A stretch of DNA of 64,000 nucleotides from Plasmodium malariae (Eukaryota; Apicomplexa; Aconoidasida; Haemosporida; Plasmodiidae): assembly GCF_900090045.1 (NCBI RefSeq), contig NC_041783.1, positions 62,001 to 126,000 on the forward strand, read 5' to 3'. Shown in pieces: positions 42,070 through 55,243 of this stretch. The notes below the pieces were generated by a model. That model was not told the DNA's origin. It was given only the letters and a program-made list of their open reading frames with translations, and searched no databases. A program made the position numbers and the translations under genes. Positions within the stretch are counted from its first letter, which is position 1. Each line of letters starts with the position of its first letter.

Positions 42070-45000
42070 ATTCTATGGAGTGTGTGAAGAACGGTGATAA
42101 ATATAGTCATATAGTAGAATAGTTAATCCTAGAGATTGATATGTATATATTAAAAATATATTCAAATGTTATTCGAGTGAAATCGAATGATATCTATAAA
42201 ACAGTTTTCTCAAATTTTGTCATAACAAAAAGAAATTAAGAAAAAAAAGAATGTAATGTAACAAATTATATAAAAAAGAAAATAAGGCATAATATATAAA
42301 CTATGAAATGTAGTTATTTTAAAAATATTCCAATGATATATGACATTTTTGTTTCTGTATGTATATGTTTATTAAGGTTATATTAAAGTTGATTCAATAA
42401 AATAAGATGTTAATATATATATGTGTACACAACAAATTTTAATATATTAAATGTAAACACATTTATAAATGAAATTAAAAGCAATATATTTTTGTTTTTT
42501 TCCTTAATAAATAATTTCTTATAATAATATATTAAGACATATAATGAAATTTATAACTTATATTTTAAAAATGTATACATTATTTGAATATTTTAGAATA
42601 ATACATACTGTTATACTGAGAATCATGATCTCACAATTGTACTGTTATAGCACAGATTAAGACACTATATAAGCATTCTATAATGTATATAATATTTTAT
42701 ATTATATTTTTTTTTTTTCTGTTTTTTTTCATAATTAATTTTTTTAAATTTATATTTAACATTGAAATTTTACGTTTATATAACATAATAATATTACGTT
42801 ATACTTAAAAGTGATTACTTTTTCTTATGATTAATAATAATGACATTTTTAATACACTACAATAAAAAAAAACATTGCACAATTTTTGAAATTTTATTTT
42901 TATTAGATATTAAGATAAAAAGTTACAATTTATGCTGAACCCCGCTATTTGATACATATAATCTAATATAAATATTAATCTATTTTTTATTAATCTAATA
43001 TGTTATTTAAAAAATATAATTATTATATTAATAAGAAATATTGGAATAATGCACATTTAAAAAATGAATATATAATGCAGGTATATAGAAAAGTTAATAA
43101 TAGTATATGATATTTCTTGTTTTATGGACTTTATATTTCAAAATATTTAAAAAGTGTATATGGATACGTCCTACATGTTCGTTTTCGTTATTTTTCATGT
43201 CTAAGTTATTCTGATACCTAAATCGAAATATTAAAATTTTTAGTACTCAATAAGCATCAATAGAGATTTTAAGTTAATTCTAAAAGTAAAAAATAAAAAA
43301 TGTTACAGTTTAATAAGTATAATTAAATATTAATAAATTCAATATATGTATATACGTATATTTTAAGAGTTCATTTCTCTTAATTTTTTATCGTGCTTAT
43401 ATTAGTTTCAATATATATTAATTCCTTTATTATTATTATGATCAAAAAGAATCACGAAGAAAATTACACACTAAGTTAAATAGATTTTTGCAAATAATTT
43501 AGCATAGTAATTCATACGTTATATATAAAATTTACTAATAAAAAAACTCCATTAACCTATATATTTTATGAACATAAATGTTTTATTATATTGAACCCAT
43601 ATTAAGTTCTCGTGGATCACAACGAAACTTAATCCCCATATATTGGTATTAAAAAATTAATAATGTTGCTAATATATATTACCCAGATCTATAAATAAAA
43701 AATTATTTTTAATAACTAAAAACTTTATCGTTTAAAAACTTTATGAAAAATTTTTTTACAAATGAATTAACTTTATTACTTTTAAAAAATAATAAAGCTC
43801 CATTCATACTAAAAAGAACTGACCATTCATAAGGGTGCACCGAAAAAATCATGAAATTTTAAATTGAAATATAATTAATTCATTTATATTATTTAATATT
43901 TTAAATATAATTGATAATTTATATTAATTTTCTACATATGCGCATTCTTTTTTCATCCCAAATTTATTTAAAATAAAAAAAAGTATATTAATATAAATAT
44001 TAGTTTATCATATATTTAATAAACATAATAATAAAATAGAATAAGAATAACATTTAAAAAATATAAATTTATTCATAGTTAATCATCCAAATATATATAA
44101 AACAAGTTTATTTTAGCAAAATGTACTTATATAAAATTATGTTTAAATGAACATCAAAAATTAACGTAGTAATGTATGATTATAATAAATTCAATAAATG
44201 TATAATAAAATATTTTAAATTATTTACTATTTATCCCTTTATATAGTGAAAATTTTTTATTAAGGAGTAATATAATTTTATTATTTCAGGAAATTTTTAT
44301 TATATTATAACAAATAAATAATCAAAAAAAAAATTCTAATTCTAATAATATATTTCAAAAATGATGTAATTTTATAAAATAATTTATTCATTACTCGTAA
44401 AATTCATTCATTTTTTTTTATTTTGTTGATTAATAATCCGAAAATCATAGTTCTGATGAATTTAGAAGTAATCATTTTTATATCATTTTACAAGTTAATT
44501 TCTTATATAATATAAAATAATAATTCATCCTTAAAGTATCATTATAATGTCATAAAATTATGTATATATAACTTTTTATAACAATTATAAAATATATAAA
44601 TTTATCATATTTTATTATTTTTTTTTTTCATTAAATAATCATCTTATTTTTAATCGCATAGATATAAAAAAAATGTTTTTATATGTTCACAGTTTTATTT
44701 TTAATATTATTCCTTATGTTGCAATATTAAAATTTTTGATCTTCTGTAAAAGGCAATTAAATCCAGAATCACACAATAAAATTATGTTTTATATTGTTAA
44801 AAAAAGTATAACATTAATTTATCTTATGTTATATAACAATAAAAGTAAACTTAGATCGAATATTTTTGAACTCTAACAGTACATTAAGCATTTTTGATAA
44901 AAATTTATAAGTCAGTAATATTGCATAATTGTATATAAATTAAATTTTATTAAATCATTATTATTATTTATATTTTTTGTTGTACCTATTATTATACTTA

Positions 45001-45536
45001 TTGCAAATTATTATAAAAAAAAGATTTTATATGAACAAAATTTAGGTGATTTCTACCAAATTTTCATTATTTCAAACGTAAAAGTAAAATTTTAAATAAT
45101 ATCATTTTAAATATTTATATTCACTATGTCATATAATTTTAATATACCTTATCTATTTTTATAATTAAATTAGTTAAATATTTTAATTTTATGCATAAAA
45201 AATATACATAAATATAAATAAATTTTTTAAAATAAATTATTTACAGTAGTAAGTCTTAATTAAAATAATTAAATAGTTTTTAATATTTTTAAAATGTTAT
45301 TGTATATTTATATTATTTTAAATAATTATAATTTTACATAAAAAAATTACTATAATATTTCTATATAATGAATTTTATCTCTTCATACCTTGAATTTCTA
45401 ATAGAATTATCAATAATTAAAGAACTCTAAAAAGTTTTAAATTCTGAAGTGCTCGAAAAAAATAGAAAAAAATTTTAACAAATTTTTTATTAAATATTAT
45501 CAAAAAATATTATTATCTAAAAATAAATTCTACATC
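42070..45536. other. Intergenic DNA between STP1 and exported-protein gene
   Basis: This holds the 3' flank of the STP1 pseudogene and the 5' flank of the intact exported-protein gene. A 67-codon frame at 44673-44876 has an ATG after an A run but no domain or leader I recognise. No repeats were noticed. Confidence 0.55.
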
Positions 45537-46371
45537 ATGGAAAATATAAGTAAATTCTCCTTTATTAAAACTTTTTCATTTTCCTTTTTAATATGGATGT
45601 TCCAATATTCCTATGAGGTAATATAATTATTTTAATGAAAAATTTATATAATTTTTTTCAAAGTTTTCATTTCCATTTTAAAGGGAATTTCTTATTTATA
45701 TAGAAATATGTTTCTTTTCCTTAATAATAAATATTTGCTCTAATTTTTAGGCTAATTATAGAATATCAAACAACATAAAAATTAACCAAAATAATTCATC
45801 AGATAAAAAGTTAAGCAGATTATTATATGAAAAAATATATAAAGATTTTGAACATTCAGACTTGAATTTAAATGATAAGTTTCAGAAAAACCATAAAAAC
45901 TTACTTGATTCATTAAACCCTAGCAGTAATTTTGATAGTTCCAATGATTCATTAAACTCTAGCCATATTTTTGATGGTTCAAATTATTCATTAAACTCTG
46001 ATGATTATATTGAAACAGTAAACGGACAATTTAAAGGAAAACCCTTTCCAATGAAAAAATATAAGCCAGAAAGGAAAGATGATTCACATGGGATACTTAG
46101 TTGTTTGAAGAAACTAGATTCGCAATATGAAAGAGAAGTGAGAAAACTTTTGGGTGTTGAAGGTACAAAGATAAATGAATTTACAGGTAAGCCTTTAGAA
46201 AGTGTGAAAAAAGTAGCGTTTAAGGTTTTTGCTCCAATTGTATTATCCATTTTTATAGCGTTTTCGATTATGTTTAAATCTTTATCAAACTCGACAGGTC
46301 TCCTGATATCTTTGGCATTATTGATATTGTCATCCATTTATTTTATTATTAAATTAGATAAAAATAAATAA
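45537..46371 (+). CDS. Intact PEXEL exported protein, unknown function
   Basis: Exon 1 (45537-45617) has 27 codons, MENISKFSFIKTFSFSFLI then W-M-F-Q-Y-S-Y-E, a recessed hydrophobic leader. The intron (45618-45750) has GTAATA at the donor and TTTTTAG at the acceptor. Exon 2 (45751-46371) joins in phase 0; the product is 233 residues. R-L-L-Y-E at residues 50-54 is a perfect RxLxE PEXEL, the site cleaved before export to the host cell, and sits at exon-2 codon 23 exactly as in the exported-protein pseudogene at 9929-10868. Residues 80-118 are three imperfect 13-residue repeats rich in S, N and D. A lysine/arginine-rich region follows, then two membrane segments (about 186-203 and 209-228) and a short basic tail. 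It is the only apparently intact plus-strand gene. The role is unknown; an integral membrane protein exported to the red cell is inferred. Confidence 0.9.
45907..46023 (+). repeat. Three tandem 39-bp coding repeats
   Basis: Units 45907-45945, 45946-45984 and 45985-46023 all start (G/T)ATTCATTAAAC and encode x-S-L-N-x-S/D-x-x-F/I-D/E-x-S/V-N. Unit 3 is the most diverged. They lie between the PEXEL and the membrane segments of the exported protein. Confidence 0.8.
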
Positions 46372-49300
46372 GTGTTTAAAAACTTTTGCAGATAATTTAA
46401 TTAAAATTTTAACCTCTGATTCAAATATTAAATTAAGGAATATTTCTTTGAAATCTTTAAATTGAACGTAACTTTATCAATGTGCACGTAAATTAATATA
46501 TATAACTATATATACATAAAAACTACTAATATTTATGTGTTACCTGAATTATATTTAAGTTTACCTAAAAATATCTCTTTAATATTATTACTGCTCATCC
46601 TAATTCAAATATATTATTTTTATATTTAGGATTTTTTATTTAATTAATTTTGAATAACTATTATAGGAAAATACAAATTTTTAAATTATTCATTTGTTTC
46701 ATAATTTTTTTTATCTGCATATGTAATGAAACACACCATATAATTGTGTTTTAGTTATTTTCGTAAAGACATGCCAGAATTTTTTGTTTTATCTAGTTTG
46801 CAATTTATTATATTTTTGTTCATTTTATCATTTTATTTTCAGTATATATATTTATCTATTTTTAAAGATATGGTATTATTAAATATTATAATTAATCACT
46901 TTTTGTTAATTTATTTAGTTAAATTGTACACATGTGAGTTATATGCTTATTATTACAATTTTGATGAGAACAATAACATTTTGTGCATTAAAGATTTTAT
47001 AATTAAATATAAAAATTATTTTTATAATAATTTTTACTTAATAGAAATATTGTTATTGTATAAATTTTAAGTCTTTTAGACTATTTACATTGATCTTGTT
47101 TCAAATGAATATAGAAAAAAATTACTTTTACATCATGAGCAAATACGTTATTTCATAGTCATTATCCCTATTTGAATGAACTTATTTATTATTTTATTTT
47201 ATTTTTTTGCATATTATATTGTTCCATTCCTCTTACCGTTTTTTATTTTATTTTATTTTTGTTAAGTCTTCTTGTTTAATTCCTCGTTTTTTTTTTGTTT
47301 TCCTCCAAATATATAATATTAAAGTATGATAAAGTTAATTCAATGATAAATATATAAATATTTCGCATAATGCATTTTTCTTTTTATTAAAAATATGGAA
47401 TTCCAAAATTTAATATACTTAAAGAACTTCCATCTGAGTTATCTATTTCATAATATTTACTAAAAATTTAATATTTTAAAGAAAATATGAAATGTCGATA
47501 CAGTATTTGGTTCAAGAACTATTATCTTACATTAATATGAATATGATATTACTGATGTAATTTTTCCTTTACAATTCTTTGTAAGTGATAGTTAATTTCC
47601 TTTTTATTTGCATCCATACCATGAATAAAAAAATGTAGTAATAACTTTTATATGATTATAATAAAATACAAATTCTACAGTTTTTCATAAGTTAATTCTA
47701 TTATATAAATTCACCTTTCTTTATACTGTATTATATATGCTTTTGACAAACCCCATATATATGAAGATTATGTATTGAATTAATCTATATTTATATTAAT
47801 AATCACATATAAAAACAAAACACGTAATTTTATAATGATTCAAAAATTAATTACATATCACATATAGTCTAAAAGTATTATCTTAGTTATTATTATAACG
47901 TTGATTTTTGGTATTTTTTAATAGACTAACATTTTATAATAAAGAAAAAGAACTAAATAATACTGAAATATATTCTAATAACCCTGTTATTAAAAGGAAA
48001 TATATTCATATTCTTAAGATTTCTATTCATCTTTTGTTATCAAACATTAATATTCAAATTTTAAAGAAATTTTTTTAAAATGATGTTAGTCTATGCATGC
48101 TTTGTTTTTCCATTAGCTAGTTTTTCTTTTCTATATTTTTGTTAATTTTATACATTGTTATTTATTTGAGTAATAATACATTCAATTATGAATTTTATAA
48201 TTTTTAATGTATAGTACTGTATTTATTGTATAACTATTAATTAATATTTTTATATAGTTTACGTATTATTAATACATGAAGGTTTATAATATTATTAAAA
48301 AGAGATTTTTAAAAAATTAATATATAGTATGGAAAGACCCACAAAATGAAATGTACATGTATGGAACATAAATATTTATATAAATAATTTATGTAAAAAG
48401 TAATTTATAAAAAAAAGATAATGGATTTTAAAAAACATATATTTTTTATAAATCTTTTGTAAAATAATACATTGGTATATCTACTATATTTTGTTTTTTG
48501 TTTTTTTATGTTTTTTATAAAAATTACAACACATAATGGATTATAAATCTTTATTTGATGTAATAAATTATTTTTGATAAGAAAACTTTTAAATTTGTTA
48601 TGAACTCATTATAAAAAGCTATACGAATGATATATATTGAATAATCTAATGCTCGAAATATTCATACTTAATGATATACTTTATAAATATATAAAAATGC
48701 GATTTTCATTTATATAATTATTTTGTTAAACTAATTTTTGTTCCTAATTATGTTGTTTTAAATATTAGGAATGATAACACTAAAATGTATTTTGTAGTAT
48801 ATATTAAGAATTAGTTTATTATTAAAATATCTACGCATAAATTCTCATTAAATTACTTCCTTTCTCTTTTATATATAAAACATATCTTAAGAATAAAAGA
48901 ACATTCAAACATATATTTATTTAATAATAAAATTATATGCTTTAAATTTTAGTTACATTTTTTGTATGAATATTTTGCTTTTTATTATTAAGCGTTTCTA
49001 ATTCCCTATGTAAATTATATACCTTATGTTACATTTCATTTATTCATTCATTCAATAATTCAGTCGTGATTAACCTTTTATTATTTAACTATTTTATAAT
49101 ATTTTTATTATAAAAATGTTTTATTTTTTCACACGAATTATCACTAACAGTTCTACTAATTCGAATATGATAAAAAAATATATTATAATTAACATATTTT
49201 ATAATATATCTTTCATAAAATTTATTTTGTGCGATAAAATTTTTCTTTCATATATAAAAAAAAAATATATATAACTTTTATTGTATACAAAAAAATATAT

Positions 49301-49769
49301 GTTTATTGTAAGTTTATAAGTAATAATACATATTCTTAATAAGCTAAAGATATAATAATTTCAGAAAGAAACATGTTATAAAATAGAAAGCAATAATTTT
49401 TAGGACACATATAAACTCTTACATCTCAATAAAATCATATTAATTCTCACATTACATATTCACTTTAAAGCACAAAAATATTTGTTTCACATAAATCTAT
49501 TTATACACACAAGTGAATTATTCCAAGTATATTTAACTAAAATAATACTCTAAAATACAAAATGAAAAACAAACGTAAATTCAAATTCACAAAACGAGGA
49601 ACATAATTTTTTACTGTTGTGTATGAAAAGGAAAACACTCATACAATAGTATTTTTAAAATTATGGAAATAATAGTAATTATTATTAAGTATATCATAAA
49701 ACATATTACATTTATTACTTCATACTTATATCTTCCTAACAGAAAAATATGTGTTCCTTATTTTTCATT
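46372..49769. other. Intergenic DNA
   Basis: This holds the 3' flank of the exported-protein gene and the 3' flank of the minus-strand fam-l pseudogene. A 100-codon frame from ATG 46771 to 47070 is hydrophobic and made almost only of F, I, L, Y, N and K; I regard it as chance. The stretch 47200-47310 is rich in T and C. Confidence 0.55.
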
Positions 49770-50659
49770 TTACTCAGTCATCAACTTAATTTTCCTATAT
49801 TTTTCATTATTTTTTAGGAGTTTAGGAATAGACATTATGATTACAACACTTAGTACTACCATAGATACGAAAAATATTATTAGCAAAAAATTTTCTACAC
49901 CTAAGAATTTTAATGTTTCTTCCAGTTTTTCTTCTATATGTTTCCACAAAACGCTAAAATTTGGAAAAATCGAGTTTTAATCTAAATCAAATGTACGTAT
50001 TATAGGTAATCCTCTTCCAATTAAGAAAAAAAGAAATAAATATGGCAATTCAAAATTCGTAACTTCTAAATTTTATTTTTCTTAAAGCTATATTACTACT
50101 TTCCTGTTTTCATGAAAAAAATAATTATAACCCTTTTTTCGATCAATTTTTTTACAAAATGAAAGTGTCTCCCATCAGACATTCCATTATTATAATCTAC
50201 AACTTCTGTATAGTATTGCGCCTTAAATAAAAAGCTCCTATTAGATTATTTTTTCCATTGTCACTTTTTCATTATTAGATGTATTTCTTTTTTTCTATTC
50301 TACATTTTTTGATGTATTTGCTAATCCTGCAATATCCGAATTTTTATCCTGTTTATATTTTGCTAGCAATCGACAATTTCTTATGAATGATTTTTTATCA
50401 CAATCGAAGTTATTGTTCAAATGTTTGTTAAAAATACTATAAAAAACCAGTAAAATATAAATAAATGTTCTTTAATAGAATACAAAATATAATGTTAAAA
50501 AAATAAAAAATAATAAACATAAAACACTAAAAATATAAACAATACAAATATCCTGAAATAATATTGTCATATTACATTTTTGTTAAAATAATATACCCAT
50601 GTTAAAAGGATAAACGTGACAATTTTAATAGATAAGATTAGCTTAATTTTTTGTTCCAT
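49770..50659 (-). pseudogene. fam-l family pseudogene
   Basis: Exon 1 (50576-50659) has 28 codons, MEQKIKLILSIKIVTFILL then T-W-V-Y-Y-F-N-K-N, with a GTAATA donor; it is open. Exon 2 starts near 50439 (I-F-N-K-H-L-N-N-N). The only AG there (TTTTATAG) would join it out of frame, so the in-frame acceptor seems lost. Then come N-C-R-L-L-A-K-Y-K-Q-D-K-N, K-N-V-E followed by TAG, and several stops and shifts through the middle. First membrane segment FLIGRGLPII is preceded by Y-L-F-L-F-F; then comes a helical stretch K-H-I-E-E-K-L-E-E-T-L-K-F-L-G-V and the second segment NFLLIIFFVSMVVLSVVIIM. The tail I-P-K-L-L-K-N-N-E-K-Y-R-K-I-K-L-M-T-E with TAA at 49772-49770 is the classical fam-l ending and close to that of the copy at 301-1169. 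Confidence 0.82.
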
Positions 50660-53600
50660 AATAATGATCATTAATATCCATTAAGGATAATAATAATATA
50701 TTATAATTCATTTTCAATGACAAAGGATACTATATTTATTTAAAATATATTCCTTTTATTATTCCTTCGTAAATACTTAATAATATGTATATAAGTATAA
50801 GCGATATTACATTTATAACGAAAAAATTAAGTATAAATTATATTATAAAATTTTTATATTAAAATTTAAAAAAAAAAATAAACGTTCATTTAAATTAAAA
50901 AATTTTAATACTTTCGTAAATATTCAAAATACATAATTTACTTATCTAGTGTATAATACTTATTAAATACTTTTTATTCATTATGCTTATTCATAAAATA
51001 GAAGAAATAAAAATATATATTCTTTAAATAATCAGAAATTTTTAGCTTATATAAAAGGTATATAATGCATACATTATATATTTCTCTATATGTTACAACT
51101 CGAATTATTAATTTTAAGGATGTAACCTATTAACAATTATAATTTTATTAACACATTCTAGAAAAACAAGTTATTATTATTAAAAATATTAATCGTAATA
51201 AAAATAATAATAATTAGTCACAAAAACAACGACATACATCATGTTAATAATGACATATATTTCAGTAACTGCTTAATCCCATACAATATTTTACAGATTA
51301 TAATGTATTTAAAAAGTTAAATTAAATATATATAACTTAATCTATGAAAAAATACATTTTTTAAAGAAAAATAACAATTAATGTTTTTTTTTTGTATAAT
51401 AATTTTTGAAAATTACCTTTTTAATTAAGTTTGATTCATAACATTAATTCTAAATGATGTATTTGTAAATACGTTGGCATAATTTTTTTTTCACTTTACC
51501 TACATATATTTATTTAGAAGATTAGTAACAACAAAATAGGAGTAATTCTTGCATAAAATCTGTATATATCAGAATAGTCATGATCGAGTAATGTACTTGT
51601 TTTACATTATCATGAGTAAAAATACATAACTTTTTTGTTATCAATTCTTTTTATTATAGATATTTAAACAATTTTTATTAAATTAAATTGAACCAAAAAT
51701 AATGCAATTGCACTAACATTATTATGAACACAAGTATCATTTAATCAATTTCGGATATATTTTAGTACTCAAAATTGATGGTAATCCCACATATAGTATA
51801 ACTAAAAATTAAAATTATACTACTATACCCATTATTTTCCTACCAATAATGTGAATCAAAACACAAAACTTTTAAATATAGATGCATATTATTTATAGAT
51901 TAAAATGTAACATCGTAGAGTATTATAACATTTAATATTAAAAAAGAAAAAAATAAAATAAAATTTTTTATTGAACAAATTATAAGAAAACACGAAAAAT
52001 CTCCCTAGGTTATATGTAATATTTAAACAATATTATTTTAAAAGGTTCGTTCTTGGATTAAATACATCTAAAAATTTCTATTAATTTAAAAAGCAAAATC
52101 CAAATTAACACTTTTATAACTTAGTAACAAATTACCACAAATATAACATTATAATTATGTAATTTAAATAAATATATTTTATTTATTAAATATAAGTAAA
52201 ATTTTTTAATTTAAGAATTCAGATATTCTCCTTTTTTATTTTTTTTTCCTAAAAACAAAAAAAAAAAATTATATAATCTACAGAAATATAAATAATAAAA
52301 AAATATAAAAATAAATTTAGTAAAAAAACATTTTTGCTAGTTCTTCTAATTTAAAAGAATTTTAGAAAAAATAATATCTTAAGGTAAAGTGCAATGATGA
52401 TATATAATATTATTATAGAAAAAATTCTGTATTAATATTTTTTTGAAATTATTATAAATGGAAGAACATAATATTAATTTTTTATTCATATAATAATAAA
52501 TATAACCAAAGATAATATAATAAATAATAAATTGTATTTAATTAATCCAAAAGAAATAATTTGGATGTTTTATTAAATAATACTTATAAAAAGAGATATA
52601 TTCATATTCTAATATTTTTATACCTTATTGTTGGTTCCATTTAGTTAATAGAGACATTTATAAAGATATTATATATTAAATATATTATTTTTCTTATGTA
52701 AATATTAAATACTTACTCATTTGTTTAATCTTATTACACTTTTTAAAAATAATTAAAATCAGGGGAGAAAAAAAAGTAGTAAAATTACAAAATATTTTAA
52801 TACTAAAATAGCCCTGGTTTTCTAACGTATATGTTCTATTACTTCTAGAATTAAAATACATGTTCTTTTTTATAATTATTTTATTTTATCATAGATATTT
52901 AAGTAAACATTATAAAATGGAACTAAATAAATAATTACGTAATTATAATAACCAAAATAGCTATTCTTTCATTTACTGATATTGATTCTAACATTCAAAT
53001 TTATTAACCCCCCACACATACGACATACTAAAAATTAAAATGATAATAAAGGATCTTACACTTTTTTTAGCAAAAACGTCAACCTTAACCAGAGAGATTA
53101 AATCATTATTAACGAAATATATAAATATAAATAATTTGTTTTATTATTTTTATTATACTTAAAAAATAAGTTTTACAAATATGAAAGTATTAGGAATTAT
53201 CTGTAAAAACTATATATATTTATTCATTCTAAAAATAGAATTAATGGCTTTATTAATATATTTACAGATAAGAATAAAAAATAGAACAAATGTATAATTA
53301 TATATATACACATCATTTCATGATTGTAGAAAGGTAAATATTCATTTTCTTTATTATTATTGAAAATTTTTATTTATATTCACATGTAACGAATTTACCT
53401 AATCTTACAGTTATCAACAAACCGAAAAAAAAAAAATTTCAACATACTATATAATAATAACTAATTAAAAATAATTCTTTATTTAAATTCATTGTTATCA
53501 TAAGTCACAAAAACATTTTATAGTATATTTATTTTAAAATAATCTATATAATACATATTTAAATAATTTTTGAAAATATGTAATAGGGACGTACTTCGAA

Positions 53601-54391
53601 ACAATAATAAAAAAATAAATGTGTTTAATTCTTCATTAAATTTGAAGAATTATATATCCAAAATTATTAAGAATTACATATAACTAATATTTAATTAGGA
53701 TATTATTTTATTATATATTTATATTTTACCTGTTAACACATGAAAAAGGAATAAACATTTATTGAAAAGATATTTACAATAAATATGCTTATTTGTTGTG
53801 TCATAAAACTTATTTTATAGAATAAAATTGATGCTTATTCATATGTTATACATAAACATAAGTAAATGCAATAAGATATTTTTACTTCGTTCTATTATAT
53901 AAAAAACAAGAAATATTTTTTCTTATTTCAAAACTATTATTAGTATTATTAAAATTATATCAACAAATAATCATTCCTTACTAGATCTATATAAAAAATT
54001 TAAACAATCACATTTTACTTTCAAATACAAATTAACACACATCTATATAATTTCATAAAATAAGTTATTATAAATTAATTTTAACCTACAAAAATATATT
54101 TTTCATAGGAATCTATTTAAATATATCAATACGTATATCTCCCCGTAATAATAAACAAAATTGAAGCAATATTCTATAATACATATTGAAAATCATTATA
54201 TGATTCAAATTCACAGAAATACTAATATACTATTTATTTACACTTGTATATCAAAAATTCTAGGTACTCATTAGTACATTTATTTAATTGAAGCAAGTAT
54301 TGGTAGGATTGTTAATTATATAACTAACCGTACTATATTTTTTCAAATTAATTCGCACTATACAAAAAGAAAAATATTTCTGTTATTTATT
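50660..54391. other. Intergenic DNA
   Basis: This holds the fam-l 5' flank and the 3' flank of the next fam pseudogene. No coding, RNA or repeat feature is recognised beyond AT-rich simple sequence. Confidence 0.55.
51057..51080 (-). promoter_or_regulatory. Positionally conserved upstream motif of fam gene (copy 6)
   Basis: GGTATATAATGCATACATTA then TATA lies about 397 bp upstream of the fam-l pseudogene ATG. It shares the AATG(C/T)ATA core with copies 1 and 2 but lacks ATAGAAT, so it is the weakest copy. Confidence 0.25.
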
Positions 54392-55243
54392 TTAACATTC
54401 CCTCTTCAAAATTCTTTTATGTTTTCTAAACTTCATATAAGTAAAAGCAGATCATATTATTAATATTACAATTAATATACCTAATATTACAAAAAATAAT
54501 ATATTATCATTAGATTCTAAAAAATTTTTTTTTGTTAATTTCTTAGCATCTTTTGTTCATCTGAACCTAAAAAACCTCTAATTAAACCTACTAATGGTGC
54601 TAATATCACCCACAAGAGTACTAAAGTAGGCAAATACATTGATATTCCAAAATTTTTAGTTACTAATTTTTGGTGTGCCTTGTTATTAATTGATGGATTT
54701 TTTCTAATAAAATCTATGTAATCAAGTTTCTTGAAAATTTTTTTTTCAAAACGACATAATTTTTTTTTCCTTATATTAATTATTTTTGTTTCTTATATTT
54801 CCTATAGAATTCTTCATATAGTTAACTTCTCCTTGATTGTATGTTTTTTATTTTTGTTCCCCCTTCCATTGTTAGATATAACCTTTTCATCTTTATCTTC
54901 TTTAGGTATCTCTATTTCTGAGTCAACCATAATTGAATCACATTTTTCTTCATATTTTGCTAATAATCAAAAAATTTTATATCTAATTTTATATTATACT
55001 TATGATCTCCCATCGATATATTAAACGTAGTCTAAAAATATAAGGTAACAATTATTATTTAAAAGATAAAATAATCTCATTCATAAAATGGGAATTCATA
55101 AAGGTAAGAACCGGATAAATAATAAACCAAAATTTCCTTAAATAATATTATTAGACCTGTTCATTGTAAAAATGACATATCCATTATAAAAAGATAAATA
55201 TACCAGCTTTAATAAAAAAGACTAACTTCATATTTTGTTCCAT
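54392..55243 (-). pseudogene. fam-l/fam-m family pseudogene with stop in the PEXEL position
   Basis: Exon 1 (55157-55243) is 29 codons, MEQNMKLVFFIKAGIFIFL then TAA, W-I-C-H-F-Y-N-E-Q, with a GTCTAA donor. Exon 2 begins at 55031 after a T-rich TTAG. Where relatives have Y-R-L-L-A-K, the arginine codon reads TGA and a base is missing just before it, leaving L-L-A-K-Y-E-E-K-C-D. An acidic stretch follows (E-I-E-I-P-K-E-D-K-D-E-K), then stops, F-E-K-K-I-F-K-K-L-D-Y-I-D-F-I-R-K-N-P-S-I as in fam-m, membrane segment MYLPTLVLLWVILAPLVG, a loop F-L-G-S-D-E-Q-K, a shift, and membrane segment ILFFVILGILIVILII with an internal TGA after it. The end reads Y-M-K-F-R-K-H-K-R-I-L-K-R-E-C. It is clearly a member of the fam families, in a divergent branch. 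Confidence 0.75.

Noticed and set aside
44673..44876. 67-codon plus-strand frame
   Set aside because: It has a plausible ATG but no recognisable leader, motif or partner exon; kept only as a mention in the intergenic entry.
46005..46337. 110-codon minus-strand frame
   Set aside because: Antisense shadow of the intact exported-protein exon 2.
46771..47070. 100-codon hydrophobic frame downstream of the intact exported gene
   Set aside because: It is made nearly only of F, I, L, Y, N and K with no leader, motif or splice context; long T-rich frames arise by chance in this composition.
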